From Candidatus Gastranaerophilales bacterium (GTDB lineage: Bacteria > Cyanobacteriota > Vampirovibrionia > Gastranaerophilales > Gastranaerophilaceae): a stretch of DNA of 46,450 nucleotides. Of this stretch, positions 16,362-26,245 are shown in pieces. Position numbers and translations under genes: made by a program. The DNA lies in assembly GCA_944324405.1 (NCBI GenBank), contig CALUWF010000010.1:1-46450 (forward strand), given 5' to 3'. A model generated the notes under the pieces. It ran no database searches and was not told the origin of the DNA. It saw only the letters and a program-made list of their open reading frames with translations. Every line of letters starts with the position of its first letter. The stretch's first letter is position 1.

Positions 16362-17222
16362 CTAGTTAATATAATCAAAAGCAAGGTCAAGCGTGGGGGC
16401 ATTTGCCACTATTGCGCTTGTAGAGATAATATCCACACCGCATTTTGCAATTTGTTCAAGTGTATCAAGGTTAACCCCGCCGCTTGCTTCAACAATAGCC
16501 TTTTTATCAATTAATTTTACGCACCGCTCCATAACATCGACATCCATATTATCAAGCATAATTATATCTGCACCCGCTTCAAGTGCCTGTTCCACTTGTG
16601 AAATCGTATCACATTCCACCTCGATTTTATGTGCGTGTGAAATATTTTCCCTTACATGTTTAACCGCAAGCATAATATCACCCCCAAGAAGAGCAATATG
16701 GTTATCTTTTAGCATTACACAATCACAGAGATTGAACCTGTGCAAGTATCCGCCGCCGATTTTTACCGCGTATTTTTCAAATATTCTGAAATTTGGGGTA
16801 TTTTTTCTCGTATCAACAACTCTTGCACCATATTTTGAGGCTATGTTTTGATATTTTCTGCTTGCACTTGCAATGCCGCTCATCCTCTGAACATAATTAA
16901 GCGCAAGACGCTCTCCGGTCAGAACATATCGCGCAGGGCCAAAAATTTTCGCTATTTTATCGCCTTTTTTAATCTCGTCCCCGTCATGGAAGTAAAACTC
17001 AACTTTTACTTCATTTCCGGATAAAACTTCAAAAACCTTTTTGAATACATCTTCTCCGCAAAAGACGCCGTCTGTACGCGTTTTAAGATATACTTCAAAA
17101 TTTTTGCCCTCACATCCGCAGCAAATTGAATCCGTCGTAATATCACCATAGCCTATGTCTTCAAGAAGTGCACTCTTTACATGTTCTTCAACTATAAAAT
17201 TATTCAGCAAAAACTTCGCCAT
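16362..17222 (-). CDS. nadC: Nicotinate-nucleotide pyrophosphorylase (carboxylating)
   Basis: A 286-residue quinolinate phosphoribosyltransferase of de novo NAD synthesis. It makes nicotinate mononucleotide from quinolinate and PRPP. Family landmarks are EDIGYGDITTD near the start, RMSGIAS, RVVDTRKNTP, GGGYLHRFNL (family form GGGxxHRxxL), KDNH, then VEVECD and IMLDNM. The length is normal. It overlaps the end of nadB by 23 bases and follows it in an operon; nadA is not in the window. Confidence 0.96.
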   Translation of the reverse strand: MAKFLLNNFIVEEHVKSALLEDIGYGDITTDSICCGCEGKNFEVYLKTRTDGVFCGEDVFKKVFEVLSGNEVKVEFYFHDGDEIKKGDKIAKIFGPARYVLTGERLALNYVQRMSGIASASRKYQNIASKYGARVVDTRKNTPNFRIFEKYAVKIGGGYLHRFNLCDCVMLKDNHIALLGGDIMLAVKHVRENISHAHKIEVECDTISQVEQALEAGADIIMLDNMDVDVMERCVKLIDKKAIVEASGGVNLDTLEQIAKCGVDIISTSAIVANAPTLDLAFDYIN

Positions 17223-18840
17223 TATTTTTATTTACTCCCGTATTTGATGTATCAGAAGTCCCCCCGCTATCAGGTTTTGAGGGGAAATCATCTCTGTAGT
17301 GCGCGCCGATTGAATTTTCGCGCTCAAGCGCCGCCTCTACGATTAAACTTGAAACAAGCAGCATATTTTTAGCTTCGTAACAATCACTTATATGAGAACA
17401 GTTTGCGCTGTTTAATGCATTTAAAAGCACGTCGAGTTCAGCTTTTGTATTTTTCAACTTTTTGGCATTTCTTATTATGCCTGCACCTTCCCACATTATG
17501 TCCTTAATTTTATTTTTAATATCTTCAATATCCACATCTTCAAGTTCGCAAATATTAAGCGAATCTTGTCTGTATTTTTCAAGCGTTTCTTTTACTTTTT
17601 CATCAAAATTTTTGGGCGCATCAAGATTTTTTTGACATAAAACATCCGCCAGTTCATATGCACCTACGGCGCATTCCAAAAGTGAGTTTGAAGCAAGTCT
17701 GTTTGCACCATGGAAGCCGCTGCAAGCACATTCACCTATTGCATAAAGATTATCTATTGATGTTTCGCCGTACACATTTGTCTCAATTCCGCCCATAAAA
17801 TAATGTGCGGCCGGTATTACCGGTATCAGACCGTCTGATATATCTATACCGTTATCCTCGCAGCTTTTTGCGATATTTGGGAAACGCTCTCTAAAGTATT
17901 CAATGCCCATTTGTGAAATATCAAGATAAACATACTCATCACCGTTATTGAGCATTGTTGTATAAATTGCACGGGCAACGATATCTCTTGGTGCAAGCTC
18001 GCCCCTTTTATCAAAATCCTTTGCAAAATAATTTCCACGGCAATCACAAAGCTTTGCACCCGCACCGCGAACCGCTTCCGAAACCAATGGCATGGATACT
18101 TTATTTGAAATTGCAAGTGCGCTCGGGTGAAATTGTATAAATTCCATATTTTTGACTTTTGCGCCCGCGCGATATGCAAGCGCTATACCGTCGCCCGTTG
18201 CAACATAAGGGTTTGTTGTATGCGCAAAAAGCTGTCCGACACCTCCGGTTGCAAGAACTACGCAATTTGAATATACAGCCTCATAAGAATCCGCTTCCCG
18301 ATTATATACAATAACCCCTTTTGCAGAGTTTGACTTATCAACAAGAAGTTCTATTGCCGATGTGTTTTCATAAATATCTATAGCTTCGTTTTCTCTTACT
18401 TTTTGTATAAGGACATTTTCAATCGCCCTGCCTGTTGCATCTTTTACATGTAAAATCCTTGGCATGCTATGCGCCGCCTCCAGCGCAAAACTTAATTTGC
18501 CGTCCTTATTTTTATCAAATTCAACTCCCAAATTTATTAAATTTTGAATAACACAGGAGGAATTTTGAGAAATAAATTTAACGGCATTAAAATCATTTAA
18601 ACCGCAGCCCGCTTTTATTGTATCACTTATATGCGAGCTTATGGAATCACCTTTGTTTAACTCGGGTAAAACTGCGACAATTCCGCCTTGGGCAAGTTCG
18701 GAAGATGAAATATTAAGCTCGGATTTTGTAACAACGAGTATTCCGTCGTTCAAATGTTTTTCATTTGCGATTTTTTGCGCAAGATAAAGCCCTGAAACGC
18801 CGCTGCCTATTATTACAACTGAATATTTGGAATACTTCAT
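17200..18840 (-). CDS. nadB: L-aspartate oxidase
   Basis: A 546-residue flavoenzyme making iminoaspartate, the first step to quinolinate with NadA. It has the FAD-binding VVIIGSGVSGLYLA near residues 8-21, SELAQGGI, the substrate-loop region EFIQFHPSAL, and PAAHYFMGGI as in NadB and fumarate reductase flavoproteins, plus GANRLASNSLLE. In anaerobes NadB uses fumarate instead of oxygen as acceptor (family knowledge). The C-terminal about 25 residues are Ser/Asn/Gly-rich and variable. Upstream gene of the nadB-nadC operon. Confidence 0.95.
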   Translation of the reverse strand: MKYSKYSVVIIGSGVSGLYLAQKIANEKHLNDGILVVTKSELNISSSELAQGGIVAVLPELNKGDSISSHISDTIKAGCGLNDFNAVKFISQNSSCVIQNLINLGVEFDKNKDGKLSFALEAAHSMPRILHVKDATGRAIENVLIQKVRENEAIDIYENTSAIELLVDKSNSAKGVIVYNREADSYEAVYSNCVVLATGGVGQLFAHTTNPYVATGDGIALAYRAGAKVKNMEFIQFHPSALAISNKVSMPLVSEAVRGAGAKLCDCRGNYFAKDFDKRGELAPRDIVARAIYTTMLNNGDEYVYLDISQMGIEYFRERFPNIAKSCEDNGIDISDGLIPVIPAAHYFMGGIETNVYGETSIDNLYAIGECACSGFHGANRLASNSLLECAVGAYELADVLCQKNLDAPKNFDEKVKETLEKYRQDSLNICELEDVDIEDIKNKIKDIMWEGAGIIRNAKKLKNTKAELDVLLNALNSANCSHISDCYEAKNMLLVSSLIVEAALERENSIGAHYRDDFPSKPDSGGTSDTSNTGVNKNNGEVFAE

Positions 18841-18989
18841 ATAAATCCTTGGTTTTTTGCGTATTAATCCTATTCTAAAAATATTTTAATACAAATATCC
18901 AAAGCTTTCATGATAATTTATAAAATTTTTATTTTGTTTTCATAATCTTTATTTTGCAAAAAACATAGGCATTATGGCAAGTACAATAA

Positions 18990-19754
18990 CTAAATAAGAG
19001 CCGGGGCGGTATTTGTATTTTTATTCACTCCGGCCCCAAAAAGGGCAAAATCGTATTTAACCGGATCATTTGGGTCAAATTCTTTGAGTTTTTGAGTAAG
19101 TTCAATTACAGATTTAAAATCGTTCGCATTTCTTTTAAGCAGCCCTAAACTCCTTGAAACATTTCCCACATGGACATCCAGAGGTATTAAAAGCTCGTTT
19201 TTTTTCATAAAATTCCATAAGCCGATATCCACTTCGCTTTTTCTTATCATCCATCTTAAAAACATATTCATTCTTTTCATGGCACCACCTTTTTCCGGTC
19301 GTGCAAAAAGATGGCAAAAGCCTTGTGTGGACGTATTATTAAGGGTAGAGTAAAAATATTTTGTAACGTAATTTAGCATATCGGTTTTTTTATAGCCGTT
19401 TGCAAATAATTCCTCCAGACTTAAATTATCGTGTGCGTAAAGCTTATTAAGCGCATTTAACAGGCTAAAGAGATCTTCGCTTTTTACAAATCTGTAAACA
19501 AAATCTTTAAGCGCTTCATTATGCCCCTTAAAATTTAAAATAAAATTATAAGGCTCGTTTTGCATAAAATCAAAAAGGTTATCAAGCTTATTAATAAAGG
19601 CTTCGCGCCTGCCAAAGGCAAACAATGCCGCAATAAAAGAGGCAATTTCAATATCGTTTTTATTTTTATACCTGTGCGCAAAACGCACCGGGTCATCTTT
19701 TATAAACTCTTTTGTTTCATACTTTTTAACCAGTTTATCAAGATATTCTTTCAT
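18990..19754 (-). CDS. TIGR02757 (DUF2400) family protein
   Basis: A 254-residue soluble protein matching the uncharacterised TIGR02757/DUF2400 family. Landmarks are IASFIAALFAFGRRE near residue 37, FLRWMIRK, VDIGLWNF and LLIPLDVHVG near the C-terminal third. The fold resembles HhH-type DNA-repair glycosylases in some descriptions, but function is not established. Its ATG overlaps the tadA stop by 4 bases, so it is translated as the last gene of the nfeD-to-DUF2400 run. Confidence 0.85.
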   Translation of the reverse strand: MKEYLDKLVKKYETKEFIKDDPVRFAHRYKNKNDIEIASFIAALFAFGRREAFINKLDNLFDFMQNEPYNFILNFKGHNEALKDFVYRFVKSEDLFSLLNALNKLYAHDNLSLEELFANGYKKTDMLNYVTKYFYSTLNNTSTQGFCHLFARPEKGGAMKRMNMFLRWMIRKSEVDIGLWNFMKKNELLIPLDVHVGNVSRSLGLLKRNANDFKSVIELTQKLKEFDPNDPVKYDFALFGAGVNKNTNTAPALI

Positions 19755-20188
19755 TTTCTGAGCCTTAAAAAATAGTCTTTTAAAAGTTTATTGCATTCAT
19801 CTTCCATTATACCGCCAAAAACTTTTGCTTTAAAATCAGACAATTCCAAAAGGTTAATTTTAGAACCCATTGCGCCGTATTTTAAATCATAAGAGCCGAA
19901 ATAAACTTCTCTTATCCTTGAATTTAAAATACTCCAAGTGCACATCGGACAAGGCTCAAGCGTAACATAAAGACTGCAATCCGCAAGCCTCCAATTGTTT
20001 TTAATCTTTGCCGCCTCCCTAATGGCCAAAATCTCTGCATGTGCCGTTATATCGTTATTTTTTTCACGCATGTTATGTGTGCGTGCAACAATTTTACCGT
20101 CACACACCACAACGCATCCGACAGGAATATCAATGCCGGAGCGCTTTGCTTCATCTATTGCGCATTTCATAAAAAAATTATTCGACAT
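19751..20188 (-). CDS. tadA: tRNA-specific adenosine deaminase
   Basis: A 145-residue deaminase converting A34 to inosine in tRNA-Arg(ACG). Zinc site and catalytic residues are intact: H50-A-E52, and C80 and C83 in PCPMC. The ATG at 20188 (MSNNFF) is chosen over an upstream TTG. It overlaps the end of the histidine kinase by 11 bases, and its own stop overlaps the next gene by 4. A housekeeping tRNA gene within a signalling operon is likely an accident of compact order, though co-expression follows. Confidence 0.94.
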   Translation of the reverse strand: MSNNFFMKCAIDEAKRSGIDIPVGCVVVCDGKIVARTHNMREKNNDITAHAEILAIREAAKIKNNWRLADCSLYVTLEPCPMCTWSILNSRIREVYFGSYDLKYGAMGSKINLLELSDFKAKVFGGIMEDECNKLLKDYFLRLRK

Positions 20189-21830
20189 AATCGTTAAAAA
20201 CAAGCATTAAATTGAAATAATCATTTTCACACTCAAGAATTATATCAATATCCATAGCCGCGCAAAGCCCCTTGACAATGTACAGGCCAAGGCCTGTTCC
20301 GCGCGTTGTCCGGGTAAGTTCCGAGTCCATGCGGATAAATTTATCAAAAAGTTTTTCCTTCATATCATCCGGTATGGGCAGAGTTTTATTAACAATTGAC
20401 ACACAAGGACGCCCGGAAACATTTTTTGCCGTTATTCTTATCGGCTCGGAATCTCTGTTGTATTTAACCGCATTGTCACACAGATTTATAAGAACTTGCT
20501 CCAGTCTGTCTTCGTCAACATAAATATGTTTTAAATCTTTTGCGATATCAAGTTTGAAATCGGAATTGTTTGAATTTGCGTACAGAACAGAATTTTCAAG
20601 CGCCTCGCCAAGGTCGGTTTCAACTTTATTGAGCTGTATACTAAAGCTTTCAATTTCGGGCACCACAAGCAAATCTTCGACCATTCTCGATAATCTTTGT
20701 GCCTGCTGTTTAATAATTTTTAAAGATTTAATCCTTGTTTCATCGTCAATTTTAATATCATGTCTTAACAGACGGCTTGAATAGCCTACAATACTGGTAA
20801 GAGGGGTTCTGAACTCATGGCTTATAGCATTCACAAGGTTTGTCCTGAATTCATTCAGGCGCTCTAATTCTATATTTTTTTCAGATAAATCATGATAGGA
20901 CTGGTGAATTTTTTTTGCCATATAGTTAAATTCTTTTGCAAGGAAAACTATTTCATGGGGCGTAAACGCACTCTTTAAAAGGTGAATTTTTCTTTCATAG
21001 CTTCCTTTTGAAATCGCTATAATGCCTTTAAAAAGCTGTCTTATGTTTATATAAAGATAAAAAGTATAAAAACCTACCATTGCAATTATAAAAAATGCCG
21101 CAAGAGTAAGTGCAAGAATAATCCTAAAGCGCGCTTTGTCAATAGTTGCATTTGTGATATTTTCTGTCGTATTTACAATTATTGTCCAGTCGGGATTTTC
21201 AAGGGTATAATAAGCGCTTGGCTGGTTTTTATATTTATTGAACAAATCCGCTTTTTCAAGAGTTTTTTTAGAGGGCAGATTATTTACAAGCCGCTCCAAT
21301 TCCTGGGCACCCGGGGCATTGGTTGCAATTAAAGAGTTGTCATTTGCAAGAATATAAATTTGCCTTTTTTCCTCTTTATAGCGCTCAGATACGGCGTTTT
21401 GCATATAGACGGCATCAAGTTTTGCATGCAAAGCATATTCATCGTTTATGGGGCTGTAGAGATTAATTGAAGATTCGTTTTTATCTAATACAAAACGCTC
21501 TTTCGGCACTTCATTTAAGGGAATTATTTGAAAATTTTTAAAGCTTGCATCCTTATGTTCAATCTCGCTTAAAAAATCCGCACGGTCAGAAGCGTACGGT
21601 ATAAAAGTAATTGCGCTTGATGCCTCATCGAGTTTATTTTGGGCAAATTCAAGATAACTTTGAATATTTTCGCCAATTGTGCGCGACATTTCAAGTGCAC
21701 TGTAGTTAAGTTCGCGTCTTACCGATTGCTGTGAAATATTAGATATTATAAGACCTATTGTAACAAAAGGAATTAATACCGCAAAAAGCAGTACAATGAT
21801 AATCTGCTGGGCGATTTTAAGCCTCTGCAT
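20178..21830 (-). CDS. Sensor histidine kinase
   Basis: A 550-residue membrane kinase. TM1 is about 8-31, an extracytoplasmic sensing region is about 32-233 (size and predicted fold suit a Cache-like domain), TM2 is about 237-261, then HAMP to about 315. HisKA has His338 in AISHEFRTPL; the HATPase domain shows NLCDNAVKYN and GTGLGLYIV. It phosphorylates the adjacent response regulator, whose stop overlaps this ATG (TGATG). The signal sensed is unknown. All catalytic motifs look intact. Confidence 0.95.
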   Translation of the reverse strand: MQRLKIAQQIIIVLLFAVLIPFVTIGLIISNISQQSVRRELNYSALEMSRTIGENIQSYLEFAQNKLDEASSAITFIPYASDRADFLSEIEHKDASFKNFQIIPLNEVPKERFVLDKNESSINLYSPINDEYALHAKLDAVYMQNAVSERYKEEKRQIYILANDNSLIATNAPGAQELERLVNNLPSKKTLEKADLFNKYKNQPSAYYTLENPDWTIIVNTTENITNATIDKARFRIILALTLAAFFIIAMVGFYTFYLYINIRQLFKGIIAISKGSYERKIHLLKSAFTPHEIVFLAKEFNYMAKKIHQSYHDLSEKNIELERLNEFRTNLVNAISHEFRTPLTSIVGYSSRLLRHDIKIDDETRIKSLKIIKQQAQRLSRMVEDLLVVPEIESFSIQLNKVETDLGEALENSVLYANSNNSDFKLDIAKDLKHIYVDEDRLEQVLINLCDNAVKYNRDSEPIRITAKNVSGRPCVSIVNKTLPIPDDMKEKLFDKFIRMDSELTRTTRGTGLGLYIVKGLCAAMDIDIILECENDYFNLMLVFNDYVE

Positions 21831-22552
21831 CAGACCTCCTCCAGTGCGCCGAAAGGTGTTAATTTATACCCCACATTTGTAACAGTATGAAGATATTTTG
21901 GCTTTCTTGTGTCATTTTCTATTTTCTGTCTCAGAGAACCGACATGTACTCTTACCATTCTGACATCTTCATCCGAGCCGTACCCCCAAACTTCATCCAA
22001 AAGTGTCGCAAGGGTTACGGGATTATTTAAATGCTGCATAAGACAGTATAAAATTTCAAACTCAGTAGGCGTAAGCTTTACCTTTTTATCAAGTATGACA
22101 GCTTCAAGAGAATCGGGTAAAATTTCAATATCTCCGGCTCTTAAAACTTCTTTTGAATTTGTTTTATCTTCCGAGCTTTCCGAACGGCGCAGCAGTGCAC
22201 GGATATGCAAGAGTACCTCCTGAATATCAAAAGGTTTAACAAGATAATCATCCGCACCGCAGTCAAAACCTTCTGTTTTATCATTTATTGTACCTTTTGC
22301 GGTAAGCATCAGTATGGGTATATTAGGTTTTACAAGTCTAATATTTTTACATACATCATAGCCGTTCATCTTTGGCATCATGACATCCAATAAAATGAGG
22401 TCATAGTTATTGTCAAGTGCCTTTTTGAGAGCAGCTTCGCCGTCAACCGCGCTTTCCACAATATATCCGCTCTGCGCTATATCAAAGGTTAAAAGCTCTC
22501 TAATTTGCTCGTCATCATCCGCCACAAGCAGTCTTTTATTAGTCTTTGTCAT
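21830..22552 (-). CDS. OmpR-family response regulator
   Basis: A 240-residue DNA-binding regulator. The receiver domain (about 8-120) has the acidic cluster DDD (12-14), phosphoacceptor Asp56 in LLDVMMP, Thr in LMLTAKG and the Lys in YLVKPF. A winged-helix OmpR/PhoB output domain follows (KLTPTEFEIL, EVWGYGSD, VRVHVGSLRQKI). The DNA-binding end resembles the RpaA/RpaB class of cyanobacterial regulators (family impression, not a search). Paired with the kinase that overlaps it. Confidence 0.95.
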   Translation of the reverse strand: MTKTNKRLLVADDDEQIRELLTFDIAQSGYIVESAVDGEAALKKALDNNYDLILLDVMMPKMNGYDVCKNIRLVKPNIPILMLTAKGTINDKTEGFDCGADDYLVKPFDIQEVLLHIRALLRRSESSEDKTNSKEVLRAGDIEILPDSLEAVILDKKVKLTPTEFEILYCLMQHLNNPVTLATLLDEVWGYGSDEDVRMVRVHVGSLRQKIENDTRKPKYLHTVTNVGYKLTPFGALEEV

Positions 22553-22573
22553 ACTTTTTGCCCTTTTTATGAA

Positions 22574-23542
22574 TTATTTTTTGTCAAGCATCTGTTTTAT
22601 GCCGTCAACAGAACTTAAAATTCCCGTTGCTTCATAAGGCATATAAACTACTTTATTATCCTTGCCGCTTGTCATTTCTTGCAATGTTTCAATGTATTTC
22701 ATTGCAATTAAGTATTTATCCGGCTGACCGTTGCCGCTTAACGCTTCAATAACATTTCTTATTGCTTCGGCTTCACCTTGCGCTTCTTTAATACGCGCCT
22801 GAGCCTTACCTTCCGCTACAAGAATTTCAGCCTGTTTTTCACCTTCCGCTTTGTTGATTTGACTTTCTTTTACGCCTTCAGCTTCAAGGATTGCCGCCTT
22901 TTTAAGACCTTCAGCCTCTAAAATTGCCGCACGGCGGTCGCGTTCCGCCTTCATTTGTTTTTCCATTGCGTTTTGAATTTCTTTTGGCGGAATAATGTCT
23001 TGAAGTTCAACTCTGTTAATTTTAACACCCCATTTATTTGTTGCATCATCTAAAATTGCGCGCAATTTTTCATTAATTATGTCGCGGGAAGTAAATGTTG
23101 TATCCAAATCCATCTCGCCGATAACGTTTCTAAGCGTTGTTTGGGTAAGTTTTTCAATAGCCTCGGGCAAATTTTCGATTTCATAAACCGCACTTTTAGG
23201 ATCAATTATTTGAAAATACAAAAGTGCATTTATTGAGATTGTAACGTTATCTTTTGTAATTACATTTTGGCGCGGAAAATCAAAAACACTCTCCCTTAAA
23301 TCAATTTTTTCCACTGTTGAATAAACACTGTAAGCATCTCCCATCGGAGTTTTTACGATTTTTTTCATATGCACTCCGCGGGGTGTATCTATAAAAGGAA
23401 TTATAAACTGCAAGCCCGGATTTAAAATTCTGTTAAACCTGCCAAGGCGTTCTATTATCATAACCTGAGCCTGGTTAACAATTTTAAAGCCGCTTAAGAA
23501 AAATACAACAACTAAAATTACAAAAATAAAAAATAAAATCAT
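22574..23542 (-). CDS. SPFH/Band 7 (stomatin/paraslipin-like) membrane protein
   Basis: A 322-residue stomatin-type protein that oligomerises on membranes. One N-terminal hydrophobic segment (residues 1-20) is followed by the SPFH domain (GLQFIIPFID, DNVTISINALLYFQI, TLRNVIGEMDLD). An alanine/glutamate-rich coiled coil follows at about 200-265 (repeated EAEG-type stretches). It overlaps nfeD by 4 bases, the usual partner pairing in bacteria. Role inferred from family: membrane microdomain organisation or protease regulation. Confidence 0.94.
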   Translation of the reverse strand: MILFFIFVILVVVFFLSGFKIVNQAQVMIIERLGRFNRILNPGLQFIIPFIDTPRGVHMKKIVKTPMGDAYSVYSTVEKIDLRESVFDFPRQNVITKDNVTISINALLYFQIIDPKSAVYEIENLPEAIEKLTQTTLRNVIGEMDLDTTFTSRDIINEKLRAILDDATNKWGVKINRVELQDIIPPKEIQNAMEKQMKAERDRRAAILEAEGLKKAAILEAEGVKESQINKAEGEKQAEILVAEGKAQARIKEAQGEAEAIRNVIEALSGNGQPDKYLIAMKYIETLQEMTSGKDNKVVYMPYEATGILSSVDGIKQMLDKK

Positions 23543-24021
23543 GCCTGCTCCTTATTTTCTCCGTTATCGATATTATTTGCAAGTTCAAGCGGCTCAACAA
23601 ACATTATAAGGCTCTCGTTACTGATTATTTTAACCATTTGTCCCGCTTTAATTTCAAGTCCTTCTTTTGTTTTAGCCTGCCAGGTTTCACCGTAAATTTT
23701 TATCACGCCTAAGCCGTCACTGTCTTTAGCTCCTATATCTTTTATAACCTGGGCACTTTGGCCGATATACTTTGCTTCAACTCCGGTGAGTTCTTGTTTT
23801 TGGGGCTTTTTAGCCATAAAGGGACGCACCGTAAAAAAGAAAATTACGGCAAATAGCGCAAAGACTCCCGCTTGAATCCAGTAGTCATCAGGGTACTTAA
23901 ATGCTGCAACAGCCGCAAAAAAGGATGCGCCGCCAAGAGGAAGAAAAAACATGGAAGGTGCCGCAATTTCCGCAAAAAGAAATATAAAGCCCACAATTGC
24001 CCAAATTTTAAAAATTTCCAT
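23539..24021 (-). CDS. nfeD: NfeD family membrane protein
   Basis: A 160-residue protein of the short NfeD type. Two or three hydrophobic segments occupy residues 5-72, then a soluble OB-fold domain (about 80-145) with GQSAQVIKDIG, GVIKIYGETWQAK and GQMVKII. NfeD proteins act with SPFH proteins, here the next gene (4-base overlap). First gene of the run that continues into the two-component genes. Confidence 0.92.
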   Translation of the reverse strand: MEIFKIWAIVGFIFLFAEIAAPSMFFLPLGGASFFAAVAAFKYPDDYWIQAGVFALFAVIFFFTVRPFMAKKPQKQELTGVEAKYIGQSAQVIKDIGAKDSDGLGVIKIYGETWQAKTKEGLEIKAGQMVKIISNESLIMFVEPLELANNIDNGENKEQA

Positions 24022-24091
24022 ATACCTGCGCCCCTTTTAGTCTTTTAAAAGTCTAGCGATTTTTTGCACCTGTGTCAATTGTCTTTACATG

Positions 24092-25465
24092 CTATCTTGA
24101 AGCAATTACACGAGCGGCGTAAACACCTGACGCGCTTGCCTGCATAAGCCCTCTTGTAACTCCTGCGCCGTCGCCGATTGTAAAGAGATTTTTAACCCCT
24201 TGTGTTTCAAGCTCATTAGTCAGAAGTACGCGTGCAGAGTAGAATTTTACTTCTACACCGTATAGGAGAGTGTATCTTGATGCAACACCGGGCGCGATTT
24301 TATCAAGCGCGTAGAGCATTTCAATGATACTTAAAAGCTGACGATAAGGAAGCACTAGGCTTAAATCTCCGGGGGTAGCACACGTAAGCGTCGGAGTAAT
24401 TATGCTCTCTTTAATTCTTTGAGCGGTAGAGCGTCTGCCGTCAAGCAAATCTCCGAACCTTTGAACGAGAATACCGCCGCCCAACATATTTGCAAGGCTT
24501 GCAATGTGCTGACCGTATTTAATCGGTTCTTTAAAAGGTTCCGTAAATTTTTTGGAAACAAGAAGTGCAAAATTGGTATTTGCCGTTTTTTTATTGGCGT
24601 AAGAGTGTCCGTTGACGGTTGAAATACCGTTATAGTTTTCATTTACAACTTCACCGTTGGGGTTCATACAAAACGTTCTTACTTCATCGCCAAAAGTGGG
24701 GGCATGATAAATTAATTTTGACTCATAAAGTCTTGAAGTAATAGGCTCCATAACGGGTGCCGGCAATTCTACGCGAACACCTATGTCAACGGCATTATTT
24801 ACCATGCCTATTTTATTTTTTTCAAATTCATGTGTAAGCCAGTCTGCGCCTTCGCGCCCCGGGGCGATTACAATATAGTCGGCAAAAATTTTATCGCCGC
24901 CGCTTGTAATAAAGCCTTTTACCTGCTCGTTTTCAACAATCAGGCTTTCGACTTTCTGATTATTTACAATTGTAATTTTATCGCTTAAATAATCCTGCAT
25001 ATGTTTTAGTACATGCAAGGAGCGCTCTGTGCCAAGGTGTCTTACCGGTGAATGCACAAGCTTAAGCTCGGCAAGAGTTGCGGCACGCTCGATATCGGCA
25101 AATTCTTCCCTGTTAGTACCGTAAACAACATCCGTTGCGCCATGTTCCAGGTATAATTTATCGCAATAGTCAATTAAATCTTCGACATCCTTATATGACA
25201 TATAATCAACAAGGTGTCCGCCCACATCAGGTGTCAGGGTTAATTTACCGTCTGAAAATGCGCCGGCACCGCCCCATCCGCAGAGCAAGCCACATTTTTT
25301 ACAATTAACACACTGTTTTAAACCTTCTCTCATCGGGCATTTGCGCTCTTCAATTCTGCTGCCCTTTTCAATCAGAATAATTTTCCAATCGGGTTTTAAT
25401 TTAGTTATCTCAAGCGCCGTAAAAATTCCAGCAGGGCCACCGCCGACTATTGCTACATTATACAT
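24092..25465 (-). CDS. FAD-dependent dehydrogenase, COG2509-like
   Basis: A 457-residue flavoprotein. VAIVGGGPAGIFTALE at the start binds FAD; C-rich segments (RKCPMREG, then CVNCKKCGLLCGWGGAGAFSDGK) follow near 48-75; GDGAGVTRGLMQA near the C-terminus closes the FAD site. This pattern matches the uncharacterised NAD(P)/FAD-dependent dehydrogenases of COG2509. The four clustered cysteines near residue 55-65 suggest a metal or redox site. The start is set at the ATG 25465, with AAGGAAG 8 bases upstream, instead of the TTG two codons earlier. Substrate unknown. Confidence 0.85.
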   Translation of the reverse strand: MYNVAIVGGGPAGIFTALEITKLKPDWKIILIEKGSRIEERKCPMREGLKQCVNCKKCGLLCGWGGAGAFSDGKLTLTPDVGGHLVDYMSYKDVEDLIDYCDKLYLEHGATDVVYGTNREEFADIERAATLAELKLVHSPVRHLGTERSLHVLKHMQDYLSDKITIVNNQKVESLIVENEQVKGFITSGGDKIFADYIVIAPGREGADWLTHEFEKNKIGMVNNAVDIGVRVELPAPVMEPITSRLYESKLIYHAPTFGDEVRTFCMNPNGEVVNENYNGISTVNGHSYANKKTANTNFALLVSKKFTEPFKEPIKYGQHIASLANMLGGGILVQRFGDLLDGRRSTAQRIKESIITPTLTCATPGDLSLVLPYRQLLSIIEMLYALDKIAPGVASRYTLLYGVEVKFYSARVLLTNELETQGVKNLFTIGDGAGVTRGLMQASASGVYAARVIASR

Positions 25466-25569
25466 AAACAAAACTTCCTTTATAATTTACTTAAAGTCTT
25501 TGTGAACACGGGGCAAAAAGCCGCCAAATGACATTATACTACAAACAAATTAATTAAAAGTATTTGCGG

Positions 25570-25599
25570 TTGAATTTTTACCATTTTTAATAATATAAT
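25570..25599 (+). promoter_or_regulatory. Putative sigma-70 promoter of clpP
   Basis: TTGAAT (25570-25575), an 18-base spacer and a perfect TATAAT (25594-25599) precede clpP. A transcript would start near 25606, giving a leader of about 20 bases with an SD (AAAGGG). Confidence 0.6.
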
Positions 25600-25627
25600 T
25601 AGGTGTAATATTTTAAAGGGATTACAA

Positions 25628-26245
25628 ATGAACGAATATAAAATTATAGACTATGTTCCGACCGTAATTGAATCATCATCCAGAGGAGAACGCTCTTTTG
25701 ATATTTTCTCAAGACTTCTTCGCGAAAGGATAATATTTTTAGGCTCGGAAATTGACGACGATGTTGCAAACTCTGTTGTAGCGCAGCTTTTGCTTTTGGA
25801 CAGTGAAAATCCCGAAAAAGATATTATGCTCTACATTAACTCTCCCGGCGGAGTTATAACCGCAGGACTTGCCATTTATGATACTATGCAGCTTATAAAG
25901 GCTGATGTATCTACAATTTGCCTTGGCGATGCAGCTTCAATGGGCGCTTTTCTGCTCTCGGGCGGAACAAAAGGGAAACGTCTTGCACTTCCGAATGCAA
26001 GAATTATGATTCACCAGCCATTAGGCGGTGCAAAAGGCCAAGCTACTGATATTGAAATTGAGGCAAAAGAAATTTTAAGAATGAAGACCATGTTAAATGA
26101 GCTTATGGCGCAGCACACGGGTCAAAAAGTCGAAAAAATCAAAAAAGACACCGAAAGGGACAATTTTATGACCGCGCAAGAAGCTCTCGAGTACGGTCTT
26201 ATAGACAGAATTATAACAAAAGTCGGCGAAGATAAAGAAGCTTAA
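25628..26245 (+). CDS. clpP: ATP-dependent Clp protease proteolytic subunit
   Basis: A 205-residue serine protease forming the ClpP double heptamer. The triad is present: Ser104 in AASMGAF, His129 in MIHQP and Asp178 in DTERDNF. The segment before the serine reads CLGDAASMG instead of the common GQAASMG. The N-terminal 20 residues serve as axial loop or propeptide. No clpX follows, so the chaperone is encoded elsewhere. Its stop abuts the convergent glycosyltransferase gene with no spacing. Confidence 0.96.
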   Translation: MNEYKIIDYVPTVIESSSRGERSFDIFSRLLRERIIFLGSEIDDDVANSVVAQLLLLDSENPEKDIMLYINSPGGVITAGLAIYDTMQLIKADVSTICLGDAASMGAFLLSGGTKGKRLALPNARIMIHQPLGGAKGQATDIEIEAKEILRMKTMLNELMAQHTGQKVEKIKKDTERDNFMTAQEALEYGLIDRIITKVGEDKEA

